Below are positions 33,170 to 41,489 of a DNA stretch of 64,000 bases, one piece after another. The number at the start of each line of letters is the position of its first letter. The stretch's first letter is position 1. This stretch comes from Alphaproteobacteria bacterium LSUCC0684 (GTDB taxonomy: Bacteria > Pseudomonadota > Alphaproteobacteria > Puniceispirillales > UBA1172). The position numbers were made by a program, and so were the translations under genes. The stretch lies in the NCBI GenBank assembly GCA_041228335.1, contig CP166130.1, forward strand, positions 768,638 to 832,637. The letters are read 5' to 3'. The notes under the pieces were generated by a model. The model searched no databases. It was not told the DNA's origin and saw only the letters and a list, made by a program, of their open reading frames with translations.

Positions 33170-33859
33170 TCAGAAACCGAGTGTTTCATGGAGGGGCAGG
33201 GGGCGCGTATCCGGGCGATCATCCAGATCAAGGCCTGAGACCAGATCCTCAAGATGATCTTCCATCAGCTGACCTGCCCTGGCCTCATTACCTGAAGCTA
33301 TGGCCTGGACCAGCGCATCATGGGCGTTGCATTCACACATCGTATCCTGGCGCCGCCAGTAGAGCGACACAATCAGCGATGATCTTGATACCAGTTCTTC
33401 GACAATATTGGTCAGAATAGAGTGGTTGGCGATACGCGCTATCTTGATATGAAATCCGGCGGATAAAGTGATGGCGTCGCTGTTGTTTCCAGCCTTGAGG
33501 GCCTCGTTTTCCTTGAGGAGGTGCCGTGAAAGCTCTTCAATATCATCGGCGGTTGCCCTGGATGAGGCCAGCCCGGCAATATAAGGCTCAACCAGTGAGC
33601 GCGCTTCAAACACATCCCGGGCCTCTCTCTTGGTTGGTTTGGAGACATGAACGCCACGATTGGGCAGGTGAGTAAGCAGACCTTCATGTGTAAGGGCCCT
33701 GAGCGCGGTGCGTATCACCGTGCGCCCCAGCCCATAAATGTTGCACAGTTCATCCTCGGCCAAGCGTGTACCTGGCGCCAGACGGTGCGAAATGATCGCC
33801 TCCTTAAGGTTTTCCATCACAGCTAACCAGGTTGGTTCATGTTTTCGCGCCGCTGTCAT
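33170..33859 (-). CDS. GntR-family regulator with FCD domain
   Basis: 229 residues. Residues 1-80 are the GntR winged helix (LAPGTRLAEDELCNIYGLGR, TVIRTALRALTHEGLL), and about 90-215 form an all-helical FCD effector domain with conserved histidines expected to bind a metal and carboxylate ligand (FHIKIARIANH). It lies between the racemase and the allantoinase genes on the same strand. A perfect TTGTATACAA palindrome of the FCD-operator type stands before the first gene of the operon (39423-39432), so it probably represses this operon until a ureide intermediate binds. Confidence 0.9.
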   Translation of the reverse strand: MTAARKHEPTWLAVMENLKEAIISHRLAPGTRLAEDELCNIYGLGRTVIRTALRALTHEGLLTHLPNRGVHVSKPTKREARDVFEARSLVEPYIAGLASSRATADDIEELSRHLLKENEALKAGNNSDAITLSAGFHIKIARIANHSILTNIVEELVSRSSLIVSLYWRRQDTMCECNAHDALVQAIASGNEARAGQLMEDHLEDLVSGLDLDDRPDTRPLPLHETLGF

Positions 33860-33890
33860 GACTAAAAAAATCCTCTTTAACCTCTGCTTA

Positions 33891-34604
33891 TCATGACGAG
33901 AATTTCATTCTTGGCCATGCATAGCCGCCAATCTTACTGTTTTCAAGTCCAAGTGCAACCATGGATTCAACCAGTCGAACAGCACAGGAAATTCCATCCA
34001 GTATCGGCACCTGATGCTCCTGGCCAAGATGGGCCGCAAGGTCAGACATGCCGGCACATCCCAGAACAATGGCTTCAGCCTTGTCCACTTCAATGGCATT
34101 GCGTATTTCGGTATTGATGCGCGCCAGGGCATCCCCGTTCCCTGTCTCGAGTTCAAGCACCGGGATATCACTTGCCCGCACGCCCGAACATCTGGCAGCA
34201 AGCCCGTATCGCACCAGATTATGTTCAAGCGCCGGCACCGACCGTGAAAGCGTGGTCACCACCCCGAATTTATTGGCGATCATCGAGGCCATATGATACG
34301 CCGCCTCGCCAATTCCCACCACCGGTGCCGCTGTTGCGCAGCGTGCTGCATCAAGTCCGGTATCATCAAAACAGGCGATGACGAACCCATCCGCTTTCGG
34401 AAAGGAACTGACAACCTCGAGCAGTCCTGCAAGGGACAGCGCCTCATCATAATATCCTTCGATGCTGACGGGGCCGTGCTCAGGGTTCAATACATTCAGA
34501 TCAAGCCGATCTCCCGCCGCTTCTGCGGCAACAACGCGTATGCGATCGGTCATGGCGGCGGTCGTATTCGGGTTGATCACCACGATTTCAGGCTTGCCGT
34601 CCAT
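33891..34604 (-). CDS. Asp/Glu/hydantoin racemase-family protein
   Basis: 237 residues, a full-length two-domain racemase. The two catalytic cysteines appear in ACFDDTGLDAARC (near residue 80) and VLGCAGMSDLA (near 180); the N-terminus IVVINPNTTAAMTDRI is typical of allantoin/hydantoin racemases. It would interconvert enantiomers of a 5-substituted hydantoin or allantoin so that the downstream ring-opening enzyme can use both. It starts 2 bases after the livF-like stop, so it is translated in the same operon. Confidence 0.9.
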   Translation of the reverse strand: MDGKPEIVVINPNTTAAMTDRIRVVAAEAAGDRLDLNVLNPEHGPVSIEGYYDEALSLAGLLEVVSSFPKADGFVIACFDDTGLDAARCATAAPVVGIGEAAYHMASMIANKFGVVTTLSRSVPALEHNLVRYGLAARCSGVRASDIPVLELETGNGDALARINTEIRNAIEVDKAEAIVLGCAGMSDLAAHLGQEHQVPILDGISCAVRLVESMVALGLENSKIGGYAWPRMKFSS

Positions 34605-34606
34605 CC

Positions 34607-35329
34607 CTAAATCTCCCCCCCGAGATACGCCGCCTTGATCCTTGGATCATCAAGGAGATCAGCGGATTTACCCTCTACCGCAACCGATCCTGTGGTAAGA
34701 GCATAGGCGCGGTTTGAAATGCTGAGTGCCATTTTAGAGTTCTGTTCCACCAGCAGAACCGACACATTCTCTTCACGATTGATCGAGATGATGGAACGGG
34801 CGATTTCCTGCACCAGTTTCGGGGCGATACCAAGCGATGGCTCATCAAGCAGAAGCAGGTTGGGCCTGGCCATCAGAGCCCGGCCGATAACCATCATCTG
34901 CTGCTCGCCGCCGCTCAATGTTCCGGCCATCTGTCCATAGCGTTCACGCAGGCGGGGAAAGCGGGTCAGCACGCTTTCGAGCGTATCCTTGATCCCGTCC
35001 TTGTCGGAGCGGCTGAAAGCCCCCATCAGGAGGTTGTCCTTCACGCTCATATAGGGGAAGACCCGCCGTCCTTCCGGTACCATGGCGATCCCTTTTTTCA
35101 CGATGGAGGCCGCATCATAGTCAAGCAGGCTTTCCTGCTTATAGGTGATGCTGCCGGATCGCGGACGGGCAAGGCCGGTAATGGCGCGCAGAATGGAGGA
35201 TTTGCCCGCGCCATTGGCCCCGATCAGGGCAACGGTCTCGCCAACATCCAGCCGGATGGAAACACCTTTCAGCGCATAGACATGGTCATAATAAAGTTCG
35301 ACATCTTCAAATTTCAGCAACGGTTCCAT
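34607..35329 (-). CDS. livF: Branched-chain amino acid/amide-type ABC ATPase (LivF-like)
   Basis: 240 residues: Walker A GANGAGKSS, signature LSGGEQQM, Walker B LLLLDEPSLGIAPKL, and SVLLVEQN, the LivF hallmark. Second ATPase of a HAAT-type importer; the cargo is inferred from the racemase and allantoinase genes to be a ureide, hydantoin or related amide rather than leucine. Confidence 0.93.
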   Translation of the reverse strand: MEPLLKFEDVELYYDHVYALKGVSIRLDVGETVALIGANGAGKSSILRAITGLARPRSGSITYKQESLLDYDAASIVKKGIAMVPEGRRVFPYMSVKDNLLMGAFSRSDKDGIKDTLESVLTRFPRLRERYGQMAGTLSGGEQQMMVIGRALMARPNLLLLDEPSLGIAPKLVQEIARSIISINREENVSVLLVEQNSKMALSISNRAYALTTGSVAVEGKSADLLDDPRIKAAYLGGEI

Positions 35330-35331
35330 CT

Positions 35332-36111
35332 CTAAAACCCTACCGCATCATCTTCACTGCCAAGGTATGCTTCGATAACCCTGGGATTGTTCTGAATTTC
35401 CGAAGGGGTACCTTCGGCGATCTTTTCCCCGAAATTGAGCACGACCAGCCGGTCCGAGATCTTCATCACTGCCGCCATGTCGTGCTCAACCAGAAGCACG
35501 GTTACGTCGCGGTCACGCACCCCGCGTACAAGTTCCACCATATGCATGGTTTCATCGTGGTTCATCCCTGCAAAAGGTTCATCCAGCAGGAGGAGTTTTG
35601 GCTTGGTTGCAAGACCGATCGCCATGCCGAGCGCCCGCAAATGACCCTGGGGCAGATTGCTGGCCAGTTCATTGCGGATATCATCCATGCCGAGGAAGGA
35701 GATAATGTCATCGGCGGATTTCCCGAAAGCGGCTTCATCCGCGATGGCCGCCGGCGTGCCGAGAAAAAACCCGAAAAGACCAGCGCTGGAGCTCAAGTGA
35801 TGTGAGACGATGATATTGTCGCGCACGGTCATGCTCTTGAATACGGTTGTTTCCTGAAATGTCCGCACCACGCCGAGTTTGGCGGCCTGATGCGGCGACA
35901 TGTTGGAGATTTTCCGCCCCTCGAACAGCACTTCGCCTGATGTGGTGCGCAGGAAGGAGGCGATCAGTTTGAAGAGGGTGGATTTGCCCGCCCCGTTCGG
36001 CCCGATCACCGACAGGATCTCATTCGTGTGGACAGAAAAACTGACATCCGAAACAGCGGTGAGGCCGCCGAATTTCTTGGTGAGGTTTCTGACTTCGAGG
36101 ATTGTTGTCAT
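35332..36111 (-). CDS. livG: Branched-chain amino acid/amide-type ABC ATPase (LivG-like)
   Basis: 259 residues: Walker A GPNGAGKST, Walker B LLLLDEPFAGMNHDE and the switch VLLVEHDM, all LivG-like. The ABC signature reads LPQGHLRALGMAIGL where most LivG proteins have LPYGQQRRLEIARAL, so Gln-Gln-Arg is lost. Stop codons bordering the gene are 2 and 8 bases from its neighbours. It pairs with LivF on LivHM. Confidence 0.9.
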   Translation of the reverse strand: MTTILEVRNLTKKFGGLTAVSDVSFSVHTNEILSVIGPNGAGKSTLFKLIASFLRTTSGEVLFEGRKISNMSPHQAAKLGVVRTFQETTVFKSMTVRDNIIVSHHLSSSAGLFGFFLGTPAAIADEAAFGKSADDIISFLGMDDIRNELASNLPQGHLRALGMAIGLATKPKLLLLDEPFAGMNHDETMHMVELVRGVRDRDVTVLLVEHDMAAVMKISDRLVVLNFGEKIAEGTPSEIQNNPRVIEAYLGSEDDAVGF

Positions 36112-36119
36112 GCCGGCTC

Positions 36120-37088
36120 CTAATTCTTCATCTTGCTGAAGATGCTCAAAAGCCCGTTGGGAAGGGTCAGCATCAGGAAAATGAGTAGCGAGGAATAGAT
36201 CAGGAGCTGGTATTCACCCGCGGTAAAGAGAAGATCCCAGCCAAAGTAGTTGACGAGCGTGCCCAGCATCGGCCCGAAGACATAGCCAAGCCCGCCAAGG
36301 AAACAGTTGAGCATGAAGTCAACGGAGTCCTTCACCGGAAAGCTTGCCGGGTAGATGGACTGCGAGATGCCCACGAAAATCGCTCCGGCCACCCCGCCCA
36401 TAAAGGAGGATATGGAAAAGGCGATAAGCCGGAGCTTGGCGATATTGACCCCGATGGAGGAGGCCAGTTCCTCGTTCTGCTGAAGGGATCGGCAAAGATG
36501 CCCGATCCTGGAATTGACCAGCCGATACATGCCCGCAAAGGTTATCAGCATCAGCACAACCGCGACATAGAAGAACCCGCGTTTGACATTCTCAAGCTCG
36601 GCGAAATCCGGGATCAGGGTCAGGCCGAACAGGCTGACCCCGCCCGGAAGCGGGATGGAGGAAATCCCCTTGGCGCCATTGGTGATGGGCAGCGCCAGAG
36701 CCGTAAGGCGGGCAACCTCGGTCATCACCAGCGTGACCATGGCAAAATACACCCCGCGCAGACGCAGGATGGGCAGGCCGACAAGCACCGCCACCAGAAT
36801 GCACATCAGCCCGGCAAGAGGGATCGTCAACCAGAACGATACGCCATATTTGACCACCAGAATGGCCGAAGTATATCCGCCGACAAGGGCAAAGGCCCCC
36901 TGGCCGATATTGATCCGCCCAATATAGAAGGTGAGCCAGACGCCGGCGCTCGCAATCGAAAGAAGGGCAACCGAAGTCAGCGTGTAATAAAGATCCCAGC
37001 GTCCGGATATCTCAATCAGATACGGCACGCCGAAAATGAGCAACAGCGCGAAGGCCAGGGCAGATATCTTTGCCTGCAATGTTAACAT
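36120..37088 (-). CDS. livM: HAAT-type ABC permease (LivM-like)
   Basis: About 322 residues with eight to ten membrane helices and the segment LRGVYFAMVTLVMTEVARL typical of LivM. ATG 37088 (MLTLQAKIS) with GGGAGA upstream is preferred over an in-frame start 8 codons earlier. EAA-like loop near residue 200 (NEELASSIGVNIAKLRLIAF). It forms the membrane channel with LivH. Confidence 0.9.
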   Translation of the reverse strand: MLTLQAKISALAFALLLIFGVPYLIEISGRWDLYYTLTSVALLSIASAGVWLTFYIGRINIGQGAFALVGGYTSAILVVKYGVSFWLTIPLAGLMCILVAVLVGLPILRLRGVYFAMVTLVMTEVARLTALALPITNGAKGISSIPLPGGVSLFGLTLIPDFAELENVKRGFFYVAVVLMLITFAGMYRLVNSRIGHLCRSLQQNEELASSIGVNIAKLRLIAFSISSFMGGVAGAIFVGISQSIYPASFPVKDSVDFMLNCFLGGLGYVFGPMLGTLVNYFGWDLLFTAGEYQLLIYSSLLIFLMLTLPNGLLSIFSKMKN

Positions 37089-37145
37089 GTTCCAATCTCC
37101 CGCCAGTTGCATCGCCGGCTCAAGCTGATCATTACCGGCATGATT

Positions 37146-38015
37146 CTACCCCCAGGGTTTGCCCATGAGGCCCTGGGGCCGGATGGCAAGAAACACCATG
37201 AGGCTGGCAAAAATGACCAGATAGGTGATATCGCCGAAATCCGACAGAACCGTTAGGCCGATGGATTCGAGCATGCCGAGGATGAAACCGCCCGCGATAG
37301 CGCCTGAAATCACCCCGGCGCCACCGATCATGACCATCATGAACGCCTTGATCGAGGTCGGCCCGCCCATGCCGAGGTTAACCCCGGTTATGCTGACGAG
37401 CAGTCCCCCCACAGTTCCGGCCAGCATCGCCGCAAGCGCGAAGCCGATCATCGAATACAATTCGACATTCACCCCCATCAGTTGGGCCGCCACCTTGTCC
37501 TGGGCAAGGGCACGCATCGCCCGCCCGGTTTTGGAATACTGCATATAGGTGATGAAAAGAACGATGAAAAGTACCGCAAGGCAGCCGATCAGAATCCGGT
37601 CGTAAGGCATGATGATGCGGAAATCCCAGTTGAAGACGCCATTGACGATCTTGGGAATACCCCGTTGTTTTTCACCAAACAGCAGGAGGATCAGCGCATC
37701 GAGGAAAAAGGCCACGCCAGCGGCCAGCAACATCGTGCTTTCTTCCCGCACGGATTTTCGGATCACCGGCCGGAAAAGGAATTTTTCAAGAATGGCCCCG
37801 ATGATGGCAAGAGACACACCGGCGCTGATCAGGGCCACAATATAGGGCATGCCAAGCTTGACCGAAACCGTGTAGGTCACGAATCCGCCGATGACATAAA
37901 GCTGTCCATGGGCGAAATTCAGCACATTCATCAAGGAGAAAATCAAGGTCAGGCCAAGCGCAATCAGCGCATATTGGGCGCCTAAGTATAATCCGTTGAC
38001 GATGATCTGTTCCAT
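37146..38015 (-). CDS. livH: HAAT-type ABC permease (LivH-like)
   Basis: 289 residues, eight hydrophobic helices, start MEQIIVNGLYLGAQYALIAL, the canonical LivH N-terminus. GGAG lies 8 bases upstream of ATG 38015; the longer open frame upstream runs through the intercistronic hairpins and is not supported. QDKVAAQLMGVNVELYSMIG is the LivH cytoplasmic loop. Confidence 0.92.
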   Translation of the reverse strand: MEQIIVNGLYLGAQYALIALGLTLIFSLMNVLNFAHGQLYVIGGFVTYTVSVKLGMPYIVALISAGVSLAIIGAILEKFLFRPVIRKSVREESTMLLAAGVAFFLDALILLLFGEKQRGIPKIVNGVFNWDFRIIMPYDRILIGCLAVLFIVLFITYMQYSKTGRAMRALAQDKVAAQLMGVNVELYSMIGFALAAMLAGTVGGLLVSITGVNLGMGGPTSIKAFMMVMIGGAGVISGAIAGGFILGMLESIGLTVLSDFGDITYLVIFASLMVFLAIRPQGLMGKPWG

Positions 38016-38040
38016 CTTGGGGCTCCAGAACATTTGGGTT

Positions 38041-38098
38041 GAAACAGATAGATGCTTTCTGTTTCGTGGTAAACCCCGGCCAGCGCAATGCACTGGCC
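38041..38098 (-). terminator. Intercistronic hairpins between livK and livH
   Basis: Two inverted repeats in the 102-base gap: GGCCAG-N9-CTGGCC (38078-38098), 20 bases after the binding-protein stop, and GAAACAG-N11-CTGTTTC (38041-38065). They could lower read-through into the permease genes. Confidence 0.5.
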
Positions 38099-38117
38099 AG
38101 GGCCAACTTGGGAGGAT

Positions 38118-39317
38118 TTAGTCGACTTCGGCAATGAACAGTGTTTCGAACGCACCGTTCCTGTATTCATTGACAACCATCGGCACGAAGATCTGACGCT
38201 TCTGGCCGAATGAACTGTTGCCAACATATTTCAGCTTGCTGTCGCCCTTCATGTAGATGTTGGGGACGGAAAGCGTATTGATGGTCTTCTTGAACTCATT
38301 GACATCATCGATGGCTTTCGGGTTTGCCTTCATGGTCTCAAGGATATACTCAAGCGCGTATACCTTGGTGTTGGATTCGTCATTGTACTCACCGAACATC
38401 TTGGTGTAGCGCGTGACGAATTCCTTCATCTTTTCGGAGGCAATTTCAGGTGTCGAGGCACCGCCGACGGAAATGAATCCGTTCGCCAGATCGCCGGCAC
38501 CTTCTTTCAGCACCGTCGCGTCCTGGGCGGTTTCCGTCGAAATCAGGCCCTGATAACCAAGCTCACGTGCTGAACGGATCAGCTGCGGGGCATTGGCTGG
38601 TGCCACGCCGGAAAGAACCAGCAGGTCCGGACGCTTTTGCAGAACCGGGGTCAGCACCGGGGTGAAGTCAGTAGTGTCGACCTGATAGGTCACGTTGCTT
38701 GAAACGACGTCAAGGCCAAGTGCCTTGGCGGCGGCAACCCCGCCATCACGCTGGCTCAGCGGGTCCGATTCATTGGCCGCGACAAAGGCAACTTTCTTCA
38801 CGCCCTTGTTGTCACGAAGGTACTTGTAGATGGCCGGACCGGACTGATAGTTTGCAATCATTCCGAGAACGGCGTTGGACGCCGGGGCGGTGTAGAGCTC
38901 TTTCGGGAAAGCATAGGGGAAATAGATGATATCGTTCTGCTCGGCGACAGGACGGACAGCAGCCGCGCCATCATCCACGTTTGGTCCAACCACATAATGA
39001 ATGCCTTCCTTGGCCATTTTTTCCATGCCGGCAATAGCCCGCTTCGGGTCTTTCTGGTCATCAAAGGTGACAATTTCCACATCATAAGTCGTGTTGCCGA
39101 TCTTGACACCGCCCATCTCATTGATCCATTCAGCCCGGGTCTGCATGGAGCGGACATTTGAAGTCCCCCAGGCGGCGGCCGGGCCGCTGGTCACGCCAAC
39201 AAAGCCGATTTTAAGGACTTCATTGGCAGCCTGTGCCGTCATGGCACTGAAGGCTACCCCGGCGGCGAGCGTTGCTGCTCCAGCCAGAGTTGTCAGTTTT
39301 CTCATATGTTCGCGCAT
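38118..39317 (-). CDS. livK: HAAT-type periplasmic binding protein (LivK/amide-binding-like)
   Basis: About 399 residues with a signal peptide (MRKLTTLAGAATLAAGVAFS, cleavage after AQA) and a two-lobed amino-acid/amide receptor fold (VLKIGFVGVTSGPAAAWGTS). Three ATGs lie close together; ATG 39317 is best placed after AAGGGAG. First gene of the operon, so its upstream region (39318-39536) carries the promoter and the GntR-type palindrome. The ligand is unknown; a ureide or hydantoin is suggested by the downstream enzymes. Confidence 0.9.
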   Translation of the reverse strand: MREHMRKLTTLAGAATLAAGVAFSAMTAQAANEVLKIGFVGVTSGPAAAWGTSNVRSMQTRAEWINEMGGVKIGNTTYDVEIVTFDDQKDPKRAIAGMEKMAKEGIHYVVGPNVDDGAAAVRPVAEQNDIIYFPYAFPKELYTAPASNAVLGMIANYQSGPAIYKYLRDNKGVKKVAFVAANESDPLSQRDGGVAAAKALGLDVVSSNVTYQVDTTDFTPVLTPVLQKRPDLLVLSGVAPANAPQLIRSARELGYQGLISTETAQDATVLKEGAGDLANGFISVGGASTPEIASEKMKEFVTRYTKMFGEYNDESNTKVYALEYILETMKANPKAIDDVNEFKKTINTLSVPNIYMKGDSKLKYVGNSSFGQKRQIFVPMVVNEYRNGAFETLFIAEVD

Positions 39318-39422
39318 TTTCATCTCCCTTTTGTTCGTGAAATGCCTGTGACAGTTCAACTTCATTATTTAAACAAAAATTGAATAGGATTCGTAAATGA
39401 TATGCAACAAGATTCTTTAATT

Positions 39423-39432
39423 TTGTATACAA
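39423..39432. promoter_or_regulatory. GntR/FCD-type operator palindrome TTGTATACAA
   Basis: Perfect 10-bp palindrome fitting the TNGTNNACNA pattern of FadR/FCD-group GntR operators, 106 bases upstream of the livK start, in the promoter region of the operon that encodes a GntR-FCD regulator. Confidence 0.5.
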
Positions 39433-39536
39433 TATGAAAATAATTGTTTAAATAAAGGCGATTGGCCCATGCCTGAGGGATCAGCAAGAACCAAGCACAA
39501 GGTTACACGGAAGGGAAGTGAAGTTCAGGATTTGGC

Positions 39537-39932
39537 CTAAAGCTTCTGGATGATGGTGTTGATTTTTCTAAGGTGCTTGGCCAGGATTTTCTGTTGCTCG
39601 TTGATTTCCGCCATTTCGGCTTTGAGATTTGAAATCAATTTACCGCCGCGGCCGCGGGCACGTTTCTTGGCAACACCACTGTTGCCTTCTTCGGCGATGA
39701 AATAGGTGGGGCTGACACCAAGAATCCCGGCCATGGCCACAAGTTTGTTGACCCTGGGCTCACTGCGATCGCTTTCCCAGGATTTCAGCGTAGAAGGTCT
39801 GACGCCGGTCAGGTTTGCCAGCATCTGCACACTCAGACCCGCCCGCTCTCGACATTTGAAGATCCGCCCGCCGAGGGTGGTTTCGACATTCCCGTCCGAA
39901 AGAACATTGGAAGATGATGTCTTGATTGGCAT
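39537..39932 (-). CDS. XRE/Cro-CI family HTH regulator
   Basis: 131 residues. About 18-78 form a helix-turn-helix domain (GLSVQMLANLTGVRPSTLKS, WESDRSEPRVNKL), followed by a basic linker KKRARGRGGK and a C-terminal helix (LKAEMAEINEQQKILAKHLR) that may form a coiled-coil dimer. It follows the aldehyde dehydrogenase gene on the same strand after 124 bases containing its own promoter and an inverted repeat. Its target may be itself and the neighbouring dehydrogenase pair. Confidence 0.85.
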   Translation of the reverse strand: MPIKTSSSNVLSDGNVETTLGGRIFKCRERAGLSVQMLANLTGVRPSTLKSWESDRSEPRVNKLVAMAGILGVSPTYFIAEEGNSGVAKKRARGRGGKLISNLKAEMAEINEQQKILAKHLRKINTIIQKL

Positions 39933-39939
39933 ATTTTAT

Positions 39940-39968
39940 CCTGTTTCCGACCTTTAGTCGAAAATAGG
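39940..39968. promoter_or_regulatory. Candidate autoregulatory operator of the XRE gene
   Basis: Imperfect inverted repeat CCTGTTTCCGAC-N5-GTCGAAAATAGG, 10 of 12 positions paired, beginning 8 bases upstream of the XRE start codon. Position and symmetry suit negative autoregulation. Confidence 0.45.
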
Positions 39969-40003
39969 AAAAAAATTCAATTTTGTCAAATCCATCACCT
40001 CAA

Positions 40004-40056
40004 TTCCTGCTGTTGTTTCAAAGCAGGAACAGGGGAATGCCGGCCTCCGACCCGGC
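40004..40056 (-). terminator. Tandem hairpins after the aldehyde dehydrogenase gene
   Basis: GCCGG/CCGGC (40039-40056) directly after the stop, then perfect TTCCTGC-N12-GCAGGAA (40004-40029). Probably the 3' end of the dehydrogenase mRNA; no strong U-run. Confidence 0.4.
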
Positions 40057-41484
40057 TTAACCGATACCATGAAGAGTTTTGGTCTCAAGGTAGTCTTCAA
40101 GCCCCATCATGCCACCTTCACGGCCATTACCCGATTGCTTGTAGCCGCCAAAAGGTGAGCCATAGTTAAAACCGCCGCCATTGATATGCACGGCACCAGC
40201 CTTCAGTTTTGCGGCCACACGTTCGGCGCGGGCCGGATCACCTGTCTGCAGATAGGCGGCAAGCCCGTACGGCGTGTCATTGGCAATCGAAATGGCCTCG
40301 GCTTCGTCTTCAAAGGGAATGATGGAGAGCACCGGGCCAAAGATCTCTTCGCGTGCGATGCGCATCTGGTTGTTGACATCGGCAAAGATGGTGGGCCGGA
40401 CAAACCAGCCTTTTTCCATCCCGTCCGGCCTGCCCATCCCGCCTGCCAGCAAGGTTGCGCCTTCGTCGATGCCGACCTTGATCATGGTCTGGACACGATC
40501 AAACTGGATTCTGTCGAACAAGGGGCCGATATGATCGCCTTCTTCGGCAGGGTTGCCGACTTCTGTGTCTTCAGCGGCTTTCTTGGCGATCCGCAGCACC
40601 TCGTCATAGCAGGAGCGTTCCACCAGAAGCCGTGTCGGCGCATCGCAGGATTGGCCGGTATTGAACATGCATTCACCCACCGACGCGGTCACGCGCTCTT
40701 CAAGGTCGCAATCCGCGAAGACAAGATTGGGGGATTTGCCGCCCAGTTCCAGCGTCACCCGCTTCACGGTGTCGGCGGCATCGCGGGTCACGGCGGTGCC
40801 CGCCCGGGTGGAGCCGGTAAAGGACATCATCTGGATATCGGGATGGCGAGACATGGCCGCCCCCACCACCGGGCCTTCCCCCTGGACGAGATTGAAAACG
40901 CCGGCCGGATATCCTGCCTCATCGAGGATTTCGGCGTAGATCACGGCTGAGATCGGCGTGTGCTCGCTGGGCTTGAGGATACAGGTGCATCCCGTGGCCA
41001 GTGCTGGCAGCACCTTGAGCGTGATCTGGTTCATCGGCCAGTTCCACGGCGTGATCAGCCCGCATACCCCGATGGGCTCACGCACCATGATATCGCCGTT
41101 ATCCAGCGTGACTCGTTCCTCAAGTTTCTCAAGCGCGGCGATGAACCCGTCCAGATGGCCGATGGCGGCATCGGCCTGGGCGCTCCGTGACATGGTGATC
41201 GGCGCACCCATCTCCATGCTCATGGCCTGGGCCAGATCCTCGAAACGCCTTTCGGTGATGGTTTTCACCTTTTTGAGGAGGGCCAGCCGTTCAGCTGTGC
41301 TGGTCCGGGAGAAATGCTCAAACGCGGCATTGGCGGCGGCGACAGCCCGGTCCACATCAGCCTCATTACCGAGCGCGACGGTGCCGATTTGCTCTTCGGT
41401 GGCGGGATTCATCACCGGCATGGTCTGGGTTGAGATCGGTGCGACCCATTCGCCGTTGATGTAGAATTTAGACAGGTTTTCCAT
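40057..41484 (-). CDS. NAD(P)-dependent aldehyde dehydrogenase
   Basis: 475 residues of the ALDH superfamily. PWNWPMNQITLK and FTGSTRAGTAV are nucleotide-binding segments, LELGGKSP holds the catalytic Glu, and NTGQSCDAPTR the catalytic Cys. Converts an aldehyde to its acid. The gene is 5 bases downstream of the Fe-alcohol dehydrogenase stop, so the pair oxidises an alcohol to an acid in two steps. Substrate unknown. Confidence 0.93.
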   Translation of the reverse strand: MENLSKFYINGEWVAPISTQTMPVMNPATEEQIGTVALGNEADVDRAVAAANAAFEHFSRTSTAERLALLKKVKTITERRFEDLAQAMSMEMGAPITMSRSAQADAAIGHLDGFIAALEKLEERVTLDNGDIMVREPIGVCGLITPWNWPMNQITLKVLPALATGCTCILKPSEHTPISAVIYAEILDEAGYPAGVFNLVQGEGPVVGAAMSRHPDIQMMSFTGSTRAGTAVTRDAADTVKRVTLELGGKSPNLVFADCDLEERVTASVGECMFNTGQSCDAPTRLLVERSCYDEVLRIAKKAAEDTEVGNPAEEGDHIGPLFDRIQFDRVQTMIKVGIDEGATLLAGGMGRPDGMEKGWFVRPTIFADVNNQMRIAREEIFGPVLSIIPFEDEAEAISIANDTPYGLAAYLQTGDPARAERVAAKLKAGAVHINGGGFNYGSPFGGYKQSGNGREGGMMGLEDYLETKTLHGIG

Positions 41485-41489
41485 GATGG

